This document shows positions 42,393-53,516 of a stretch of 64,000 nucleotides of DNA, in pieces. The stretch is from Bradyrhizobium zhengyangense. GTDB taxonomy: Bacteria; Pseudomonadota; Alphaproteobacteria; Rhizobiales; Xanthobacteraceae. The notes under the pieces are model-generated. The model ran no database searches and was not told the DNA's origin. It saw nothing but the letters and a program-made list of their open reading frames with translations. A program made the position numbers and the translations under genes. The stretch is taken from contig NZ_JAKLUA010000002.1 of NCBI RefSeq assembly GCF_022012435.1, positions 1 to 64,000 of the forward strand. Direction: 5' to 3'. Each line of letters begins with the position of its first letter. Position 1 is the first letter of the stretch.

Positions 42393-42643
42393 CAGTCGAG
42401 ATCGGCGGGCTTGAAGATTTCGCCGGATACGCGAGGCGGATTGAAGTCAAAGTCCGCACTGGTTTGCGCCAGAGCCTCGGCAAGGCTCATGTGTCCGCCG
42501 CTCAGACGCAAATAATCCTCGATCGTCAGAAGCACATGGGCCGGGCGACCGCGATCGGTAATGAAGACAGGTCCTTGCGACGCAGCTTTTTTTGCACCGC
42601 TGGTGTCCTGATTGAATTCTCGGCTGGTGAGGGTGGTCACCAT
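42392..42643 (-). CDS. Phd/YefM-type antitoxin of the PIN toxin
   Basis: An 83-residue antitoxin of the Phd/YefM fold. The N-terminal DNA-binding part is MVTTLTSREFNQDTSGAKKAA, then GPVFITDRGRPAHVLLTIEDYLRL, which is the family signature. A C-terminal tail (FKPADLD) would wrap the toxin. I start at ATG 42643; the frame extends to 42682 without support. It binds the PIN toxin and typically represses its own promoter, which would lie in the same gap as the glp operators. Confidence 0.88.
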   Translation of the reverse strand: MVTTLTSREFNQDTSGAKKAASQGPVFITDRGRPAHVLLTIEDYLRLSGGHMSLAEALAQTSADFDFNPPRVSGEIFKPADLD

Positions 42644-42810
42644 CGTCAGCACTCCAATTGAGGACGCATCACACGTGCGCAAAGATATGTAGATATGTTG
42701 CTACATTCAAGGCTGTAGGCGGCGCCTGCCGTTCAATCGCGCCCGATGCCCGGGAAATCGCCCATCTACCTGCCGATTTTTGCGCCATCTTGATCGGTGG
42801 AAAGTTCCAT

Positions 42811-42877
42811 TTTCGCTTTCTTTCGTCTCTCTTTCGTCTTGCTTTCGTTTTGCGGTGTGATCTAATCAAAAACGAAA
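42811..42877. promoter_or_regulatory. Phased TTTCG array, candidate GlpR operators
   Basis: TTTCG occurs at 42811, 42821, 42832 and 42843, spaced 10, 11 and 11 bp, so all boxes face the same side of the helix. An inverted copy CGAAA follows at 42873-42877, about three helical turns from the last box. The array ends 35-100 bp before the glpD start. DeoR/GlpR proteins use repeated TTCG-type half sites, so these are the best operator candidates in the window. Confidence 0.6.
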
Positions 42878-42911
42878 GCTGCCGCGCGACTGAACGAGCG
42901 GTTTCCGGGGG

Positions 42912-44462
42912 ATGCGTCTGTTGGAGCGTATTTTCGACCTCGCCATCATTGGAGGCGGTGTTAACGGTTGCGGCATCGCGCGCGATGCCGTGGGCCGCGG
43001 CAACACTGTTTTCCTGTGCGAAATGAACGATCTGGCGAGCGGGACGTCGTCCTGGTCGACCAAGCTGGTGCATGGCGGCCTGCGCTATCTCGAATATTAC
43101 GAGTTCCGCCTGGTCCGCGAAGCGCTGATCGAGCGCGAGATTCTCTGGGGCATCGCGCCCCACATCATCCGTCCCCTGCGTTTCGTTTTGCCGCATCACG
43201 CCGGCCTTCGCCCGGCCTGGCTGCTGCGCCTTGGCCTCTTCCTCTACGATCACATCGGCGGTCGGCATCTGTTGCCGGCGACCCGTTCGCTCGATCTCAG
43301 GCGCGACGAGGTCGGCAAGCCGCTGATCCCGAATCGCTACGGCCGCGCATTCGAATATTCCGACTGCTTCGTCGATGACGCCCGCCTGGTTGTGCTCAAT
43401 GCGCGAGACGCCGCCGACAAGGGCGCCGAGATCCGTACCCGCACCCGTGCGACTGACATCAAGCAGTCCGACGGCGTCTGGACCGTCAGCATGGTCGACA
43501 CGCTGACCGGCGCGCGCTCGCAGGTCCAGGCGCGTGCCCTGGTCAATGCCGGTGGCCCCTGGGTCGAGGACGTGCTCGGCCGCGGTGCCGGCGTCAACGC
43601 GAAAGCCAAGGTGCGCCTGGTGCAGGGCTCGCACATCGTGGTCAAGAAACTCTACGACCACGATCGCGCCTACATGTTCCAGAACGCCGATGGCCGCATC
43701 ATCTTCGTCATCCCCTATCAGGACGACTTCACGCTGATCGGCACCACCGACCGCGATTATGACGGCGATCCCTCCAAGGTGAAGGCGACGCCGGAGGAGA
43801 TCGAGTATCTCTGCAAGGCCGCCAGCGAGTATCTCGCCAAGCCCGTGACATCGGAAGACGTGGTCTGGACCTATTCCGGCGTGCGACCGCTTTATGACGA
43901 CGGCGCCAGCGAAGCCAAGGCCGCGACCCGCGACTATGTGTTCGAGCTCGACACGCCCGGCGGCTCGCCGCTGCTGTCGATCTATGGCGGCAAGATCACG
44001 ACCTACCGCCGCCTTGCCGAAGAGGCGCTGGAGCGGCTCGCGCCCTATCTTCGCAGTGCGAAGGCGCGCGAAGGCTGGACCGGCAAATGGCCGCTGCCGG
44101 GCGGGGACATGGACGTCTCTGCCGTCGATGGTCTGATCGCCGAGCTCCAGCGCGGCTATCCCTTCCTGAGCCATGAGCATGCGCGTCGTCTCGCGCGCGC
44201 CTACGGTACCCGCGCCATCAAGCTGCTGGGCGACGCCAAATCGGCGGCCGATCTCGGCCAGGCCTTCGGCGCAACCCTGACCGAACGTGAGGTTCGCTAC
44301 CTGATGATCAACGAATGGGCGGTGACCGCCGAAGATATCGTTTGGCGCCGCTCCAAGCTCGGTCTGCGGCTGTCTGCCGACGAGATTGCCGCACTGGACG
44401 ACTGGATCAGCACGCACATTGTATCGCAAAGTCCTCTGCTGGAAGCAGGAGGACGCTCATGA
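42912..44462 (+). CDS. glpD: Aerobic glycerol-3-phosphate dehydrogenase
   Basis: A membrane-associated FAD enzyme that oxidises glycerol-3-phosphate to dihydroxyacetone phosphate and passes electrons to quinone. 516 residues. The FAD-binding Rossmann motif is IIGGGVNGCGIARDAVGRG (about 12-30). The DLASGTSSWSTKLVHGGLRYLEYYEF segment and the later YGGKITTYRRLAEEAL are diagnostic. It is the first gene of the glycerol operon and overlaps glpS by 4 bp (ATGA). Expected to be repressed by GlpR until glycerol-3-phosphate accumulates. Confidence 0.95.
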   Translation: MRLLERIFDLAIIGGGVNGCGIARDAVGRGNTVFLCEMNDLASGTSSWSTKLVHGGLRYLEYYEFRLVREALIEREILWGIAPHIIRPLRFVLPHHAGLRPAWLLRLGLFLYDHIGGRHLLPATRSLDLRRDEVGKPLIPNRYGRAFEYSDCFVDDARLVVLNARDAADKGAEIRTRTRATDIKQSDGVWTVSMVDTLTGARSQVQARALVNAGGPWVEDVLGRGAGVNAKAKVRLVQGSHIVVKKLYDHDRAYMFQNADGRIIFVIPYQDDFTLIGTTDRDYDGDPSKVKATPEEIEYLCKAASEYLAKPVTSEDVVWTYSGVRPLYDDGASEAKAATRDYVFELDTPGGSPLLSIYGGKITTYRRLAEEALERLAPYLRSAKAREGWTGKWPLPGGDMDVSAVDGLIAELQRGYPFLSHEHARRLARAYGTRAIKLLGDAKSAADLGQAFGATLTEREVRYLMINEWAVTAEDIVWRRSKLGLRLSADEIAALDDWISTHIVSQSPLLEAGGRS

Positions 44463-45535
44463 GTGTGACACTCGAGCACGTGACCCGGACCGTCGACGGT
44501 ATCGAGCATATCCGCGACGTCTCGCTGACTCTCGAGAGCGGCACGCTCAACGTGCTGCTCGGGCCGACGCTGTCTGGCAAGACCTCGATCATGCGGTTGC
44601 TCGCCGGCCTCGACAAACCGACCACGGGCAAGGTGCTGGTCAACGGCAAGGACGTCACTGGCATCGACGTGCGCCAGCGTTCGGTCGCAATGGTGTATCA
44701 GCAGTTCATCAACTACCCCTCGCTGACAGTCTACGAGAACATTGCCTCGCCGCTGCGCGTGCAGGGCAAGCCGCGCGCGGAGATCGAGACGCGCGTGGCG
44801 GAAGCCGCCAGGCTGTTGCGGCTCGAGCCGTTCCTGAAGCGAACGCCGCTCCAACTCTCCGGCGGTCAGCAGCAGCGCACCGCCATGGCGCGCGCGCTGG
44901 TAAAGGGTGCCGATCTCGTGCTGCTCGACGAGCCGCTCGCCAATCTCGACTACAAGCTGCGTGAAGAGCTGCGCGCCGAGCTGCCGCGCATCTTCGAGGC
45001 ATCAGGCGCGATCTTCGTCTATGCCACGACCGAGCCGACCGAGGCGCTGCTGCTCGGCGGCAACACGGTGTGCATGTGGGAAGGCAAGGCGCTCCAGATC
45101 GGCGAGACGCCCGGCGTCTACCGCCGTCCCCAGACGCTGCGGGTCGCGCAGGTCTTTTCCGATCCGCCGCTCAACCTCGTCGGCATCGAGAAGAAGAACG
45201 GCTCCGTGCAATATGCGGGAGTCATCGCCGCGCCGGCGTCCGGCCTCTATTCCTCGCTCGCCGATGGCGCCTACCGCGTCGGTTTTCGCGCCCACCAGCT
45301 TGCGCTCGCCAATGGCGAGACTGACCGCCACGCCTTCCATGCCACTGTCACGGTGACCGAGATCACCGGTTCGGAGAGTTTTGTGCACTTGACCCGCGAC
45401 GGATCGAACTGGGTTGCGGTGTTGCACGGTGTGCACGAGTTCGAGCCCGGCCAGACCATTGATGCCGTGCTCGATCCCAATGATGTTTTTGTCTTCGACG
45501 CGGCTGATCGCCTCGTCGCGGCACCCGGTTCCTGA
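44459..45535 (+). CDS. glpS: Glycerol ABC importer ATPase subunit 1
   Basis: A MalK-type (CUT1-like) ATPase, 358 residues, by synteny the GlpS subunit of the rhizobial glycerol importer. Walker A GPTLSGKT is at 35-42, the Q loop in MVYQQFINYP, the signature LSGGQ at 133-137 and Walker B with catalytic Glu158 in LVLLDEP. The switch-loop residue that should be His (VTHDQ in MalK) is Thr191 in VYATTEPTEA, a departure from the family. C-terminal TOBE-type regulatory domain. Overlaps glpD by 4 bp, and glpT follows after 12 bp. Confidence 0.9.
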   Translation: MSVTLEHVTRTVDGIEHIRDVSLTLESGTLNVLLGPTLSGKTSIMRLLAGLDKPTTGKVLVNGKDVTGIDVRQRSVAMVYQQFINYPSLTVYENIASPLRVQGKPRAEIETRVAEAARLLRLEPFLKRTPLQLSGGQQQRTAMARALVKGADLVLLDEPLANLDYKLREELRAELPRIFEASGAIFVYATTEPTEALLLGGNTVCMWEGKALQIGETPGVYRRPQTLRVAQVFSDPPLNLVGIEKKNGSVQYAGVIAAPASGLYSSLADGAYRVGFRAHQLALANGETDRHAFHATVTVTEITGSESFVHLTRDGSNWVAVLHGVHEFEPGQTIDAVLDPNDVFVFDAADRLVAAPGS

Positions 45536-45547
45536 GGGAGATGCGCC

Positions 45548-47606
<2,059 letters not shown>

Positions 47607-47607
<1 letters not shown>

Positions 47608-48413
47608 TGCATTCGATTCCCGGCCGCCGCCTCATCATGGGGCTGTTCCTGATCTTCCTGCTGTTGCCGATCTACTGGCTCGTCAACATGAGCTTCAAGA
47701 CCAACGGCGAGATTATCTCGACGATGACGCTGTGGCCGCACGCCCCGACGCTGCAGCACTACAGGCGCATCTTCACTGACGAGAGCTGGTATTCCGGCTA
47801 TATAAATTCGCTGGAATACGTCGTTATCAACACCCTGATCTCGATCTCGGTGGCGTTGCCTGCGGCCTATGCGTTCTCGCGCTATCGCTTCCTCGGCGAC
47901 AAGCATCTGTTCTTCTGGCTGCTGTCGAACCGCATGGCGCCGGCGGCGGTCTATGCGCTGCCGTTCTTCAACCTCTATTCGGCGATCGGCCTGTTCGATA
48001 CGCCATGGGCGGTTGCGCTCGCGCACTGCATCTTCAACGTGCCGCTGGCGGTGTGGATACTCGAGGGCTTCGTCTCCGGCGTGCCGCGCGAGATCGACGA
48101 GACGGCCTTCCTCGACGGCTATTCCTTCCCGCGCTTCTTCGTCCGGATCCTGGTGCCGCTGATTGCAAGCGGTATCGGCGTCGCCGCCTTCTTCTGCTTC
48201 ATGTTCTCGTGGGTCGAATTGCTGCTGGCGCGCACGCTGACGTCGGTCAATGCCAAGCCGATTGCCGCAGTGATGACGCGCACGGTGTCGGCGGCCGGCA
48301 TGGATTGGGGCCTGCTGGCGGCGGCCGGCGTGCTCACCATCATTCCGGGCGCGCTCGTGATCTGGTTCGTCCGCAACTACATTGCGCGCGGCTTCGCGCT
48401 CGGCCGGGTGTAA
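47607..48413 (+). CDS. glpQ: Glycerol ABC importer permease subunit
   Basis: The second permease, MalG-like, 268 residues and about six helices. The EAA loop is REIDETAFLDGYSFPRFFVRILVPL. The N-terminal FLIFLLLPIYWLVNMSFKTNGEI is typical of CUT1 permeases. Starts with a one-base overlap with glpP. The name follows the rhizobial GlpSTPQ scheme and is unrelated to the glycerophosphodiesterase GlpQ of enterics. Confidence 0.9.
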
Positions 48414-48423
48414 GGGGGCAACG

Positions 48424-48753
48424 ATGGAATCCATCGCATGGATGGCCTGGACGCTGCCGACCGCGATCTTCTTTGCGGCGCTGGCTTGCACTCTGGCGGT
48501 GATGACCTGGCTCGCCGCCACCTATCCCGAGGCCGAACGTGTCGGGATTCTGCGTATCCCGACCACGCGCGGCGACCGGCTGTTCATCTCGCTGATCGTG
48601 GCTGCCGTCATCCATCTGGTGTGGATCGGTCTCGTCGGCACTGACCCGATCGCAACGGTCCCGATCGGAGAGGAGGGATTTGAGATTACGAGCCTGTGGC
48701 TCGCAACCGTGATTTCGCTTGTCTCAGGCGCGGTGATTTTTCGCACCGTCTGA
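48424..48753 (+). CDS. glpU: Small integral membrane protein of the glycerol operon (DUF2160 type)
   Basis: A 109-residue protein with three predicted helices (about 7-28, 52-72, 85-107), matching the DUF2160 family that accompanies this importer. It begins MESIAWMAWTLPTAIFF, starts 10 bp after glpQ and is followed by the binding protein. The role is unknown; it may assist assembly or gate access. ATG 48424 is used, since the earlier in-frame GTG region overlaps glpQ. The name is by operon position and less certain. Confidence 0.8.
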   Translation: MESIAWMAWTLPTAIFFAALACTLAVMTWLAATYPEAERVGILRIPTTRGDRLFISLIVAAVIHLVWIGLVGTDPIATVPIGEEGFEITSLWLATVISLVSGAVIFRTV

Positions 48754-48828
48754 GGCAGGCGAGAAAGAGCAGATCCGGGGTCTACCCGGGCCTGGATTTT
48801 AGTTTGTCGCTTCAACCGGAGGAAACTA

Positions 48829-50610
48829 ATGCGACACTTGAGAACGACCAAGGCCAGTCTTCTGACCATGAGCAGCGCGGTTGCGCTGATCGCGGCTTCG
48901 GTGACGATCGCCGCGCCTGCACGCGCGGACGAAGCCGCCGCCAAGAAGTGGATCGACAGCGAATTCCAGCCGTCGACCCTCTCGAAGGACGACGCACTGA
49001 AGGAAATGCAGTGGTTCATCAAGGCCGCTGAACCCTTCAAGGGCATGGAGATCAACGTTGTCTCCGAGACGCTGACCACGCACGAATACGAATCTCGTAC
49101 GCTGGCGAAGGCGTTCGAGGAAATCACCGGCATCAAGGTCAAGCACGACATCATCCAGGAAGGTGACGTCGTCGAAAAGATCCAGACCCAGATGCAGTCG
49201 GGCAAGAACGTCTATGACGGCTGGATCAACGACTCCGACTTCATCGGAACGCACTTCCGCTATGGCCAGGCGGTCGACCTGACCGACTGGATGGCGAAGG
49301 ACGGCAAGGACGTCACCGACCCGATGCTCGACGTCAACGACTTCATCGGCAAGTCGTTCACGACCGCGCCGAACGGTCACCTCTATCAGCTGCCCGACCA
49401 GCAGTTCGCGAACCTCTACTGGTTCCGGTACGATTGGTTCACCAATCCCGACTACAAGGCCAAGTTCAAGGCCAAGTATGGCTACGATCTCGGCGTTCCC
49501 GTGAACTGGTCGGCCTATGAAGACATCGCCGAGTTCTTCACCAACGACATCAAGGAAGTCAACGGCGTCCGTGTCTATGGTCACATGGATTACGGCAAGA
49601 AGGATCCGTCGCTCGGCTGGCGTTTCACCGACGCCTGGCTGTCGATGGCCGGTAACGGCGACAAGGGCATTCCGAACGGTCTGCCGGTCGACGAATGGGG
49701 CATCCGCATGGAAGGCTGCCGTCCCGTCGGCTCGAGCGTCGAGCGCGGCGGCGACGTCAACGGTCCGGCGGCGGTCTATTCGATCGTGAAGTACCTCGAC
49801 TGGATGAAGAAGTATGCTCCGCCGCAGGCACAGGGCATGACCTTCTCCGAGTCCGGTCCGGTTCCGTCGCAGGGCAATATCGCCCAGCAGATCTTCTGGT
49901 ACACCGCCTTCACCGCCGACATGGTGAAGCCCGGCCTGCCGGTGATGAACGCGGACGGTACGCCGAAGTGGCGTATGGCCCCGTCGCCGCACGGCTCGTA
50001 CTGGAAGGACGGCATGAAGCTCGGCTACCAGGACGTGGGATCGGCGACCTTGCTGAAGTCGACCCCGGTCGATCGCCGTAAGGCGGCCTGGCTCTACCTC
50101 CAGTTCATCGTCTCCAAGACGGTGTCGCTGAAGAAGAGCCATGTCGGTCTGACCTTCATCCGTGAATCCGACATCTGGGACAAGTCCTTCACGGAACGCG
50201 CGCCGAAGCTCGGCGGCCTGATCGAGTTCTACCGCTCGCCCGCGCGCGTGCAGTGGACCCCGACCGGCAACAACGTGCCTGACTATCCGAAGCTCGCTCA
50301 GCTCTGGTGGCAGAACATCGGTGATGCGTCGTCCGGTGCGAAGACGCCGCAGGCGGCGATGGATGCGCTGGCAGCCGCTCAGGACTCGGTCATGGAGCGT
50401 CTCGAGAAGTCGGGCGTGCAGGGTGCCTGCGGTCCGAAGCTCAACAAGAAGGAGACCGCCGAGTACTGGTTCGCCAAGTCGGCCAAGGACGGCAACATCG
50501 CTCCGCAGCGCAAGCTCGCGAACGAGAAGCCGAAGGGCGAAACCGTCGACTACGACACGCTGATCAAGTCGTGGCCGGCCTCGCCGCCGAAGCGCGCCGA
50601 AGCGAAGTAA
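48829..50610 (+). CDS. glpV: Glycerol ABC importer substrate-binding protein
   Basis: A periplasmic binding protein of 593 residues, much larger than typical 320-430-residue CUT1 binding proteins. The Sec signal (SLLTMSSAVALIAASVTIAAPARA, cleavage near ARADE) precedes a sugar-type binding fold with EINVVSETLTTHEYESRTLAKAFEEITG, YQLPDQQFANLYWFRYDWF and AAWLYLQFIVSKTVSL. It is separated from glpU by 75 bp with a GGAGG site, and followed by a clear terminator. Presumably captures glycerol for GlpSTPQ, by synteny with rhizobial loci; GlpV is its usual name there. Confidence 0.9.
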   Translation: MRHLRTTKASLLTMSSAVALIAASVTIAAPARADEAAAKKWIDSEFQPSTLSKDDALKEMQWFIKAAEPFKGMEINVVSETLTTHEYESRTLAKAFEEITGIKVKHDIIQEGDVVEKIQTQMQSGKNVYDGWINDSDFIGTHFRYGQAVDLTDWMAKDGKDVTDPMLDVNDFIGKSFTTAPNGHLYQLPDQQFANLYWFRYDWFTNPDYKAKFKAKYGYDLGVPVNWSAYEDIAEFFTNDIKEVNGVRVYGHMDYGKKDPSLGWRFTDAWLSMAGNGDKGIPNGLPVDEWGIRMEGCRPVGSSVERGGDVNGPAAVYSIVKYLDWMKKYAPPQAQGMTFSESGPVPSQGNIAQQIFWYTAFTADMVKPGLPVMNADGTPKWRMAPSPHGSYWKDGMKLGYQDVGSATLLKSTPVDRRKAAWLYLQFIVSKTVSLKKSHVGLTFIRESDIWDKSFTERAPKLGGLIEFYRSPARVQWTPTGNNVPDYPKLAQLWWQNIGDASSGAKTPQAAMDALAAAQDSVMERLEKSGVQGACGPKLNKKETAEYWFAKSAKDGNIAPQRKLANEKPKGETVDYDTLIKSWPASPPKRAEAK

Positions 50611-50662
50611 TTCGCGAGACATCATGATGGCCGGGCTCGTCCCGGCTATCCATGAAAGCAGG

Positions 50663-50687
50663 AGGCCGGGAGCAATCCCGGCCTTTT
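50663..50687 (+). terminator. Intrinsic terminator of the glp operon
   Basis: Stem AGGCCGGGA/TCCCGGCCT (50663-50671 and 50676-50684) with a GCAA loop and a TTTTGTCTTA tail. It is 52 bp after the glpV stop. An almost identical hairpin is found at 52347-52374. Confidence 0.88.
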
Positions 50688-50778
50688 GTCTTATTGGCTA
50701 TTGCCTTATCGGCGGTGGTGATCTGAATTGGCCAAGATCCGGTCCTGGATGGCTCGGATTCAGACGCGAGACTTCACC

Positions 50779-51489
50779 ATGCGAATGATTTTCCGTTGCG
50801 ATCCAAAGCTGGCCGGTCATCTGCTGCAGCCCTTTCCGGCGCGCAGCGCCTTGCCGGACTGGCTGCGGGCAATGCCGGCGACGGCGCATTCGGACATCCA
50901 CGACCGCGACATCCGCACGGTCAAGCAGTGCCCGCCCTTCGTCGATGCGATGGCCTATGGAGTCATGATTCCGCTGCCGTGCGACATCAGGATCGAGTCA
51001 GGGCAGTTTTCGTGGGATTGGGACATCCCCGAGCCGGAGACGGCGGGGCATCCGCGCGCGCCTCTGAGCTTCCATCCCGCTGCGCAGTTCGCTGCTGCGC
51101 CTTTCGCGAACGGACGCTCCGCCATCAAGTTCAACAGCTTCTGGACCATCGAGCTCGAGCCCGGCTGGTCGCTGTTCGCGACGCATCCCGTCAATCGGGA
51201 TGACCTGCCGTTTCGCCTGGTGTCGGGCCTGGTCGACGCCGATCGCTTCCACGACGGCGGCATCAATTTTCCGGCCGTTTGGATCAAGCCCGAATTCTCA
51301 GGTGTCCTGGAAAAGGGCACGCCGATCGCGCAATGCTTTGCCGTTCCGCGGCAGGCGCCCGAGCTGATGTTCGAGTCCTTCGACGAGGCGCATCGGCAAT
51401 CCTACGCGAAGGTTGTCGCCGACGTGCTGGCTGCGCCCAACGTCTACCGGAAGCAGTTTCGCGCAAAACGCGGGCGGCTAACGCGCTAG
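50779..51489 (+). CDS. Hypothetical protein of unrecognised family
   Basis: A 236-residue cytoplasmic protein from ATG 50779 (MRMIFRCDPKLAGHL); a TTG at 50728 would extend it by 17 residues. It is rich in Pro, Trp and Phe, with PDWLRAMPATAHSD, DAMAYGVMIPLPCDIRI, FNSFWTIELEPGWSLFATHPVN and AVWIKPEFSGVLEKGTPIAQCF. The look is of an all-beta enzyme or binding protein resembling double-stranded beta-helix oxygenases, but I see no clear HxD motif. No signal or membrane segment. Its last 12 bp overlap the convergent TPR gene. Confidence 0.72.
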   Translation: MRMIFRCDPKLAGHLLQPFPARSALPDWLRAMPATAHSDIHDRDIRTVKQCPPFVDAMAYGVMIPLPCDIRIESGQFSWDWDIPEPETAGHPRAPLSFHPAAQFAAAPFANGRSAIKFNSFWTIELEPGWSLFATHPVNRDDLPFRLVSGLVDADRFHDGGINFPAVWIKPEFSGVLEKGTPIAQCFAVPRQAPELMFESFDEAHRQSYAKVVADVLAAPNVYRKQFRAKRGRLTR

Positions 51490-52284
51490 AGCGCGGCGCA
51501 GCCCGTCCTCGTCGAGCCAAAGACGGCCGTGCGAGGCCGACGTCAGCGCCATTGCGATCGAGCCGAACAGCTGTGGACGCAAGCGATAGGCCTGGGCAAA
51601 GGCACCCATGGCGGCGTCGACGTCACCACCCTCCTGCAGGGCAATGCCGAGGTTGAGTGCGGCCTCGGCATGATCGGGCTTGAGCTCGAGCGCCTTGCGG
51701 TAGGCGGTGGCAGCGCCGGTGTGATCGCGCAGATCCTGCCGCGCAACGCCGAGATCGAACCACACCGAAGCCGGCGCGCTCGCTGCGACCGCTTGCGCGA
51801 GCAGGCTTGCGGCGGTGGCGGGATCGCCGTCTTCCCACGCCAGCCGTCCGAGCCGCGCCGTTGCTTCCTGATGACCGGGGACGACCTTGAGGATCGCCTG
51901 CCACGCCCCGCGCGCCTGATCTCGCAGTCCGGCCATATCGAGCGTCCGGGCCTTCTCGACGAACATCTCGCGCTGCGGGCTGGTGGCGATCGCGGCATCG
52001 AGATGTCCGAGCGCGGCGTCGAGCTGGCCTTCGCTGCGCGCGATGCGGGCGGCCAGCAGTCGGGCCGGCGCATTGTTGGGCCGCTTGGCCAGACTGACGT
52101 CGATATGTGCGTGAGCCGGGGCGATGACGCCTCTGGAGAACAACACGGCGGCCAGCAGATGATGCAGCACCGGATCGGCCGGCGCGCGTGCAAGGCCTTT
52201 TTCGCATAGACGCTGCGCCTCGTCCGGCTTGCCCGCATTGAACGCTTCAGCCGCGCGGCGAACGAGTGTCTCAGTGTCATCCAT
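51478..52284 (-). CDS. Tetratricopeptide-repeat protein
   Basis: A 268-residue helical-repeat protein from ATG 52284 (MDDTETLVRRAAEAF). At least five TPR-like units are visible, for example AEAFNAGKPDEAQRLCEKGLARAPADP, GAATAYRKALELKPDHAEAALNLGIALQEGG and GAFAQAYRLRP. There is no signal peptide or membrane helix, so it is probably a cytoplasmic scaffold. The partner is unknown. A longer frame to 52497 overlaps the upstream terminator region and is not used. Confidence 0.82.
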   Translation of the reverse strand: MDDTETLVRRAAEAFNAGKPDEAQRLCEKGLARAPADPVLHHLLAAVLFSRGVIAPAHAHIDVSLAKRPNNAPARLLAARIARSEGQLDAALGHLDAAIATSPQREMFVEKARTLDMAGLRDQARGAWQAILKVVPGHQEATARLGRLAWEDGDPATAASLLAQAVAASAPASVWFDLGVARQDLRDHTGAATAYRKALELKPDHAEAALNLGIALQEGGDVDAAMGAFAQAYRLRPQLFGSIAMALTSASHGRLWLDEDGLRRALAR

Positions 52285-52346
52285 CGCCGCATTAGAGCAA
52301 GGATGCGAGGGTCCAGCAATATAGCGGGACTGGGCGCACCCAAGGC

Positions 52347-52374
52347 AAAAGGCCGGGAGTGATCCCGGCCTTTT
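52347..52374 (-). terminator. Intrinsic terminator of the old yellow enzyme gene
   Basis: Stem AAAAGGCCGGGA/TCCCGGCCTTTT with a GTGA loop, 42 bp beyond the minus-strand stop at 52416. The stem and T tail nearly duplicate the glp terminator at 50663-50687. Confidence 0.82.
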
Positions 52375-52415
52375 GTCTTTCTCACCTATCCCCGCAAGCG
52401 GGGAGAGGGAGACGA

Positions 52416-53516
52416 TCACTCCGCCGGCTCGGCCGCCAGCGTCGGGTAGTCCGTGTATCCCTTGGCGCCGCCGCCGTAGAACGTGTTCTTGTCCCAATCG
52501 TTCAGCGCCGCGCCCGTCTTCAGCCGCTCGACCAGGTCGGGGTTGGAGATGAACGGCTTGCCGAAGGCGATGAGATCGGCCGCGTTTGCGTCGAGCACCT
52601 TGGTGGCGAGATCGAAATCGTAGCCGTTGTTGGCGACGTAGGCACCAGCGAAGCGCTTGCGGATGCTCGCATAGTCGAACGGGGCGACGTCGCGCGGACC
52701 GCCGGTGGCACCTTCGACGACGTGGAGATAGACAAGCTTCAGCGCGCTGAGGCCGTCGACGATATGGTCGTACAGAGCTTGCGGGTTCGAATCCGAGATG
52801 TCGTTGGCGGGCGTCACCGGCGAGATGCGGATGCCGGTGCGGTCGGCGCCGGCTTCAGTCACGACGGCCTTGGAGACTTCCAGCATCAACCTGGCGCGGT
52901 TCTCGATCGAGCCGCCATAGGCGTCGGTGCGCTTGTTGGCGCCGTCCTTGGCGAACTGCTCGAGCAGATAGCCGTTGGCGCCATGAATCTCGACGCCGTC
53001 GAAGCCGGCTTCCAGCGCATTCTTCGCGGCGCGCTTGAAATCGTCGATGATTCCCGGAATTTCGGAGAGCTCGAGCGCACGGGGCTCGGAGACGTCGGCA
53101 AAGGTGCCGTTCACGAACGTCTTGCCCTTGGCGCGGATCGCGCTCGGCGCCACCGGGGCTGCGCCATTCGCCTGGAGGTCGACATGCGAGATGCGGCCGA
53201 CATGCCAGAGCTGGATGAAGATCTTGCCGCCGCGCTCATGCACCTTGTCGGTGACCTTGCGCCAGCCGGCGACCTGGTCCTTGCTGTAGATGCCGGGGGT
53301 GTCCTGGTAGCCCTGGCCCTGCTGCGAGACCTGGCTCGCTTCGGTGATCAGCAGGCCTGCGGAAGCGCGTTGGCCGTAATACTCAGCTGCGAGCGGGGAG
53401 GGGACGAAGGTGCCGGGCGAGGCGCGGTTGCGCGTCAGCGGTGCCATCACCAGGCGGTTGGCCAGCGTGATCGGGCCGAGCTTGTAGGTCTCAAACAATT
53501 TGGTCGAACGGCTCAT
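52416..53516 (-). CDS. Old yellow enzyme family NADH:flavin oxidoreductase
   Basis: An FMN-dependent ene-reductase of the NemA/OYE family, 366 residues from ATG 53516 (MSRSTKLFETYKLGPITLANRLVMAPLTRNRA). The FIQLWHVGRISHVD segment, and the EIHGANGYLLEQF motif with the His/Asn pair that binds the substrate carbonyl, are diagnostic; NKRTDAYGGSIENRARL follows. It reduces alpha,beta-unsaturated carbonyls or nitro compounds and may defend against electrophiles. The longer frame to 53732 is not conserved. Upstream lies the DUF1993 gene on the same strand, 178 bp away. Confidence 0.93.
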   Translation of the reverse strand: MSRSTKLFETYKLGPITLANRLVMAPLTRNRASPGTFVPSPLAAEYYGQRASAGLLITEASQVSQQGQGYQDTPGIYSKDQVAGWRKVTDKVHERGGKIFIQLWHVGRISHVDLQANGAAPVAPSAIRAKGKTFVNGTFADVSEPRALELSEIPGIIDDFKRAAKNALEAGFDGVEIHGANGYLLEQFAKDGANKRTDAYGGSIENRARLMLEVSKAVVTEAGADRTGIRISPVTPANDISDSNPQALYDHIVDGLSALKLVYLHVVEGATGGPRDVAPFDYASIRKRFAGAYVANNGYDFDLATKVLDANAADLIAFGKPFISNPDLVERLKTGAALNDWDKNTFYGGGAKGYTDYPTLAAEPAE

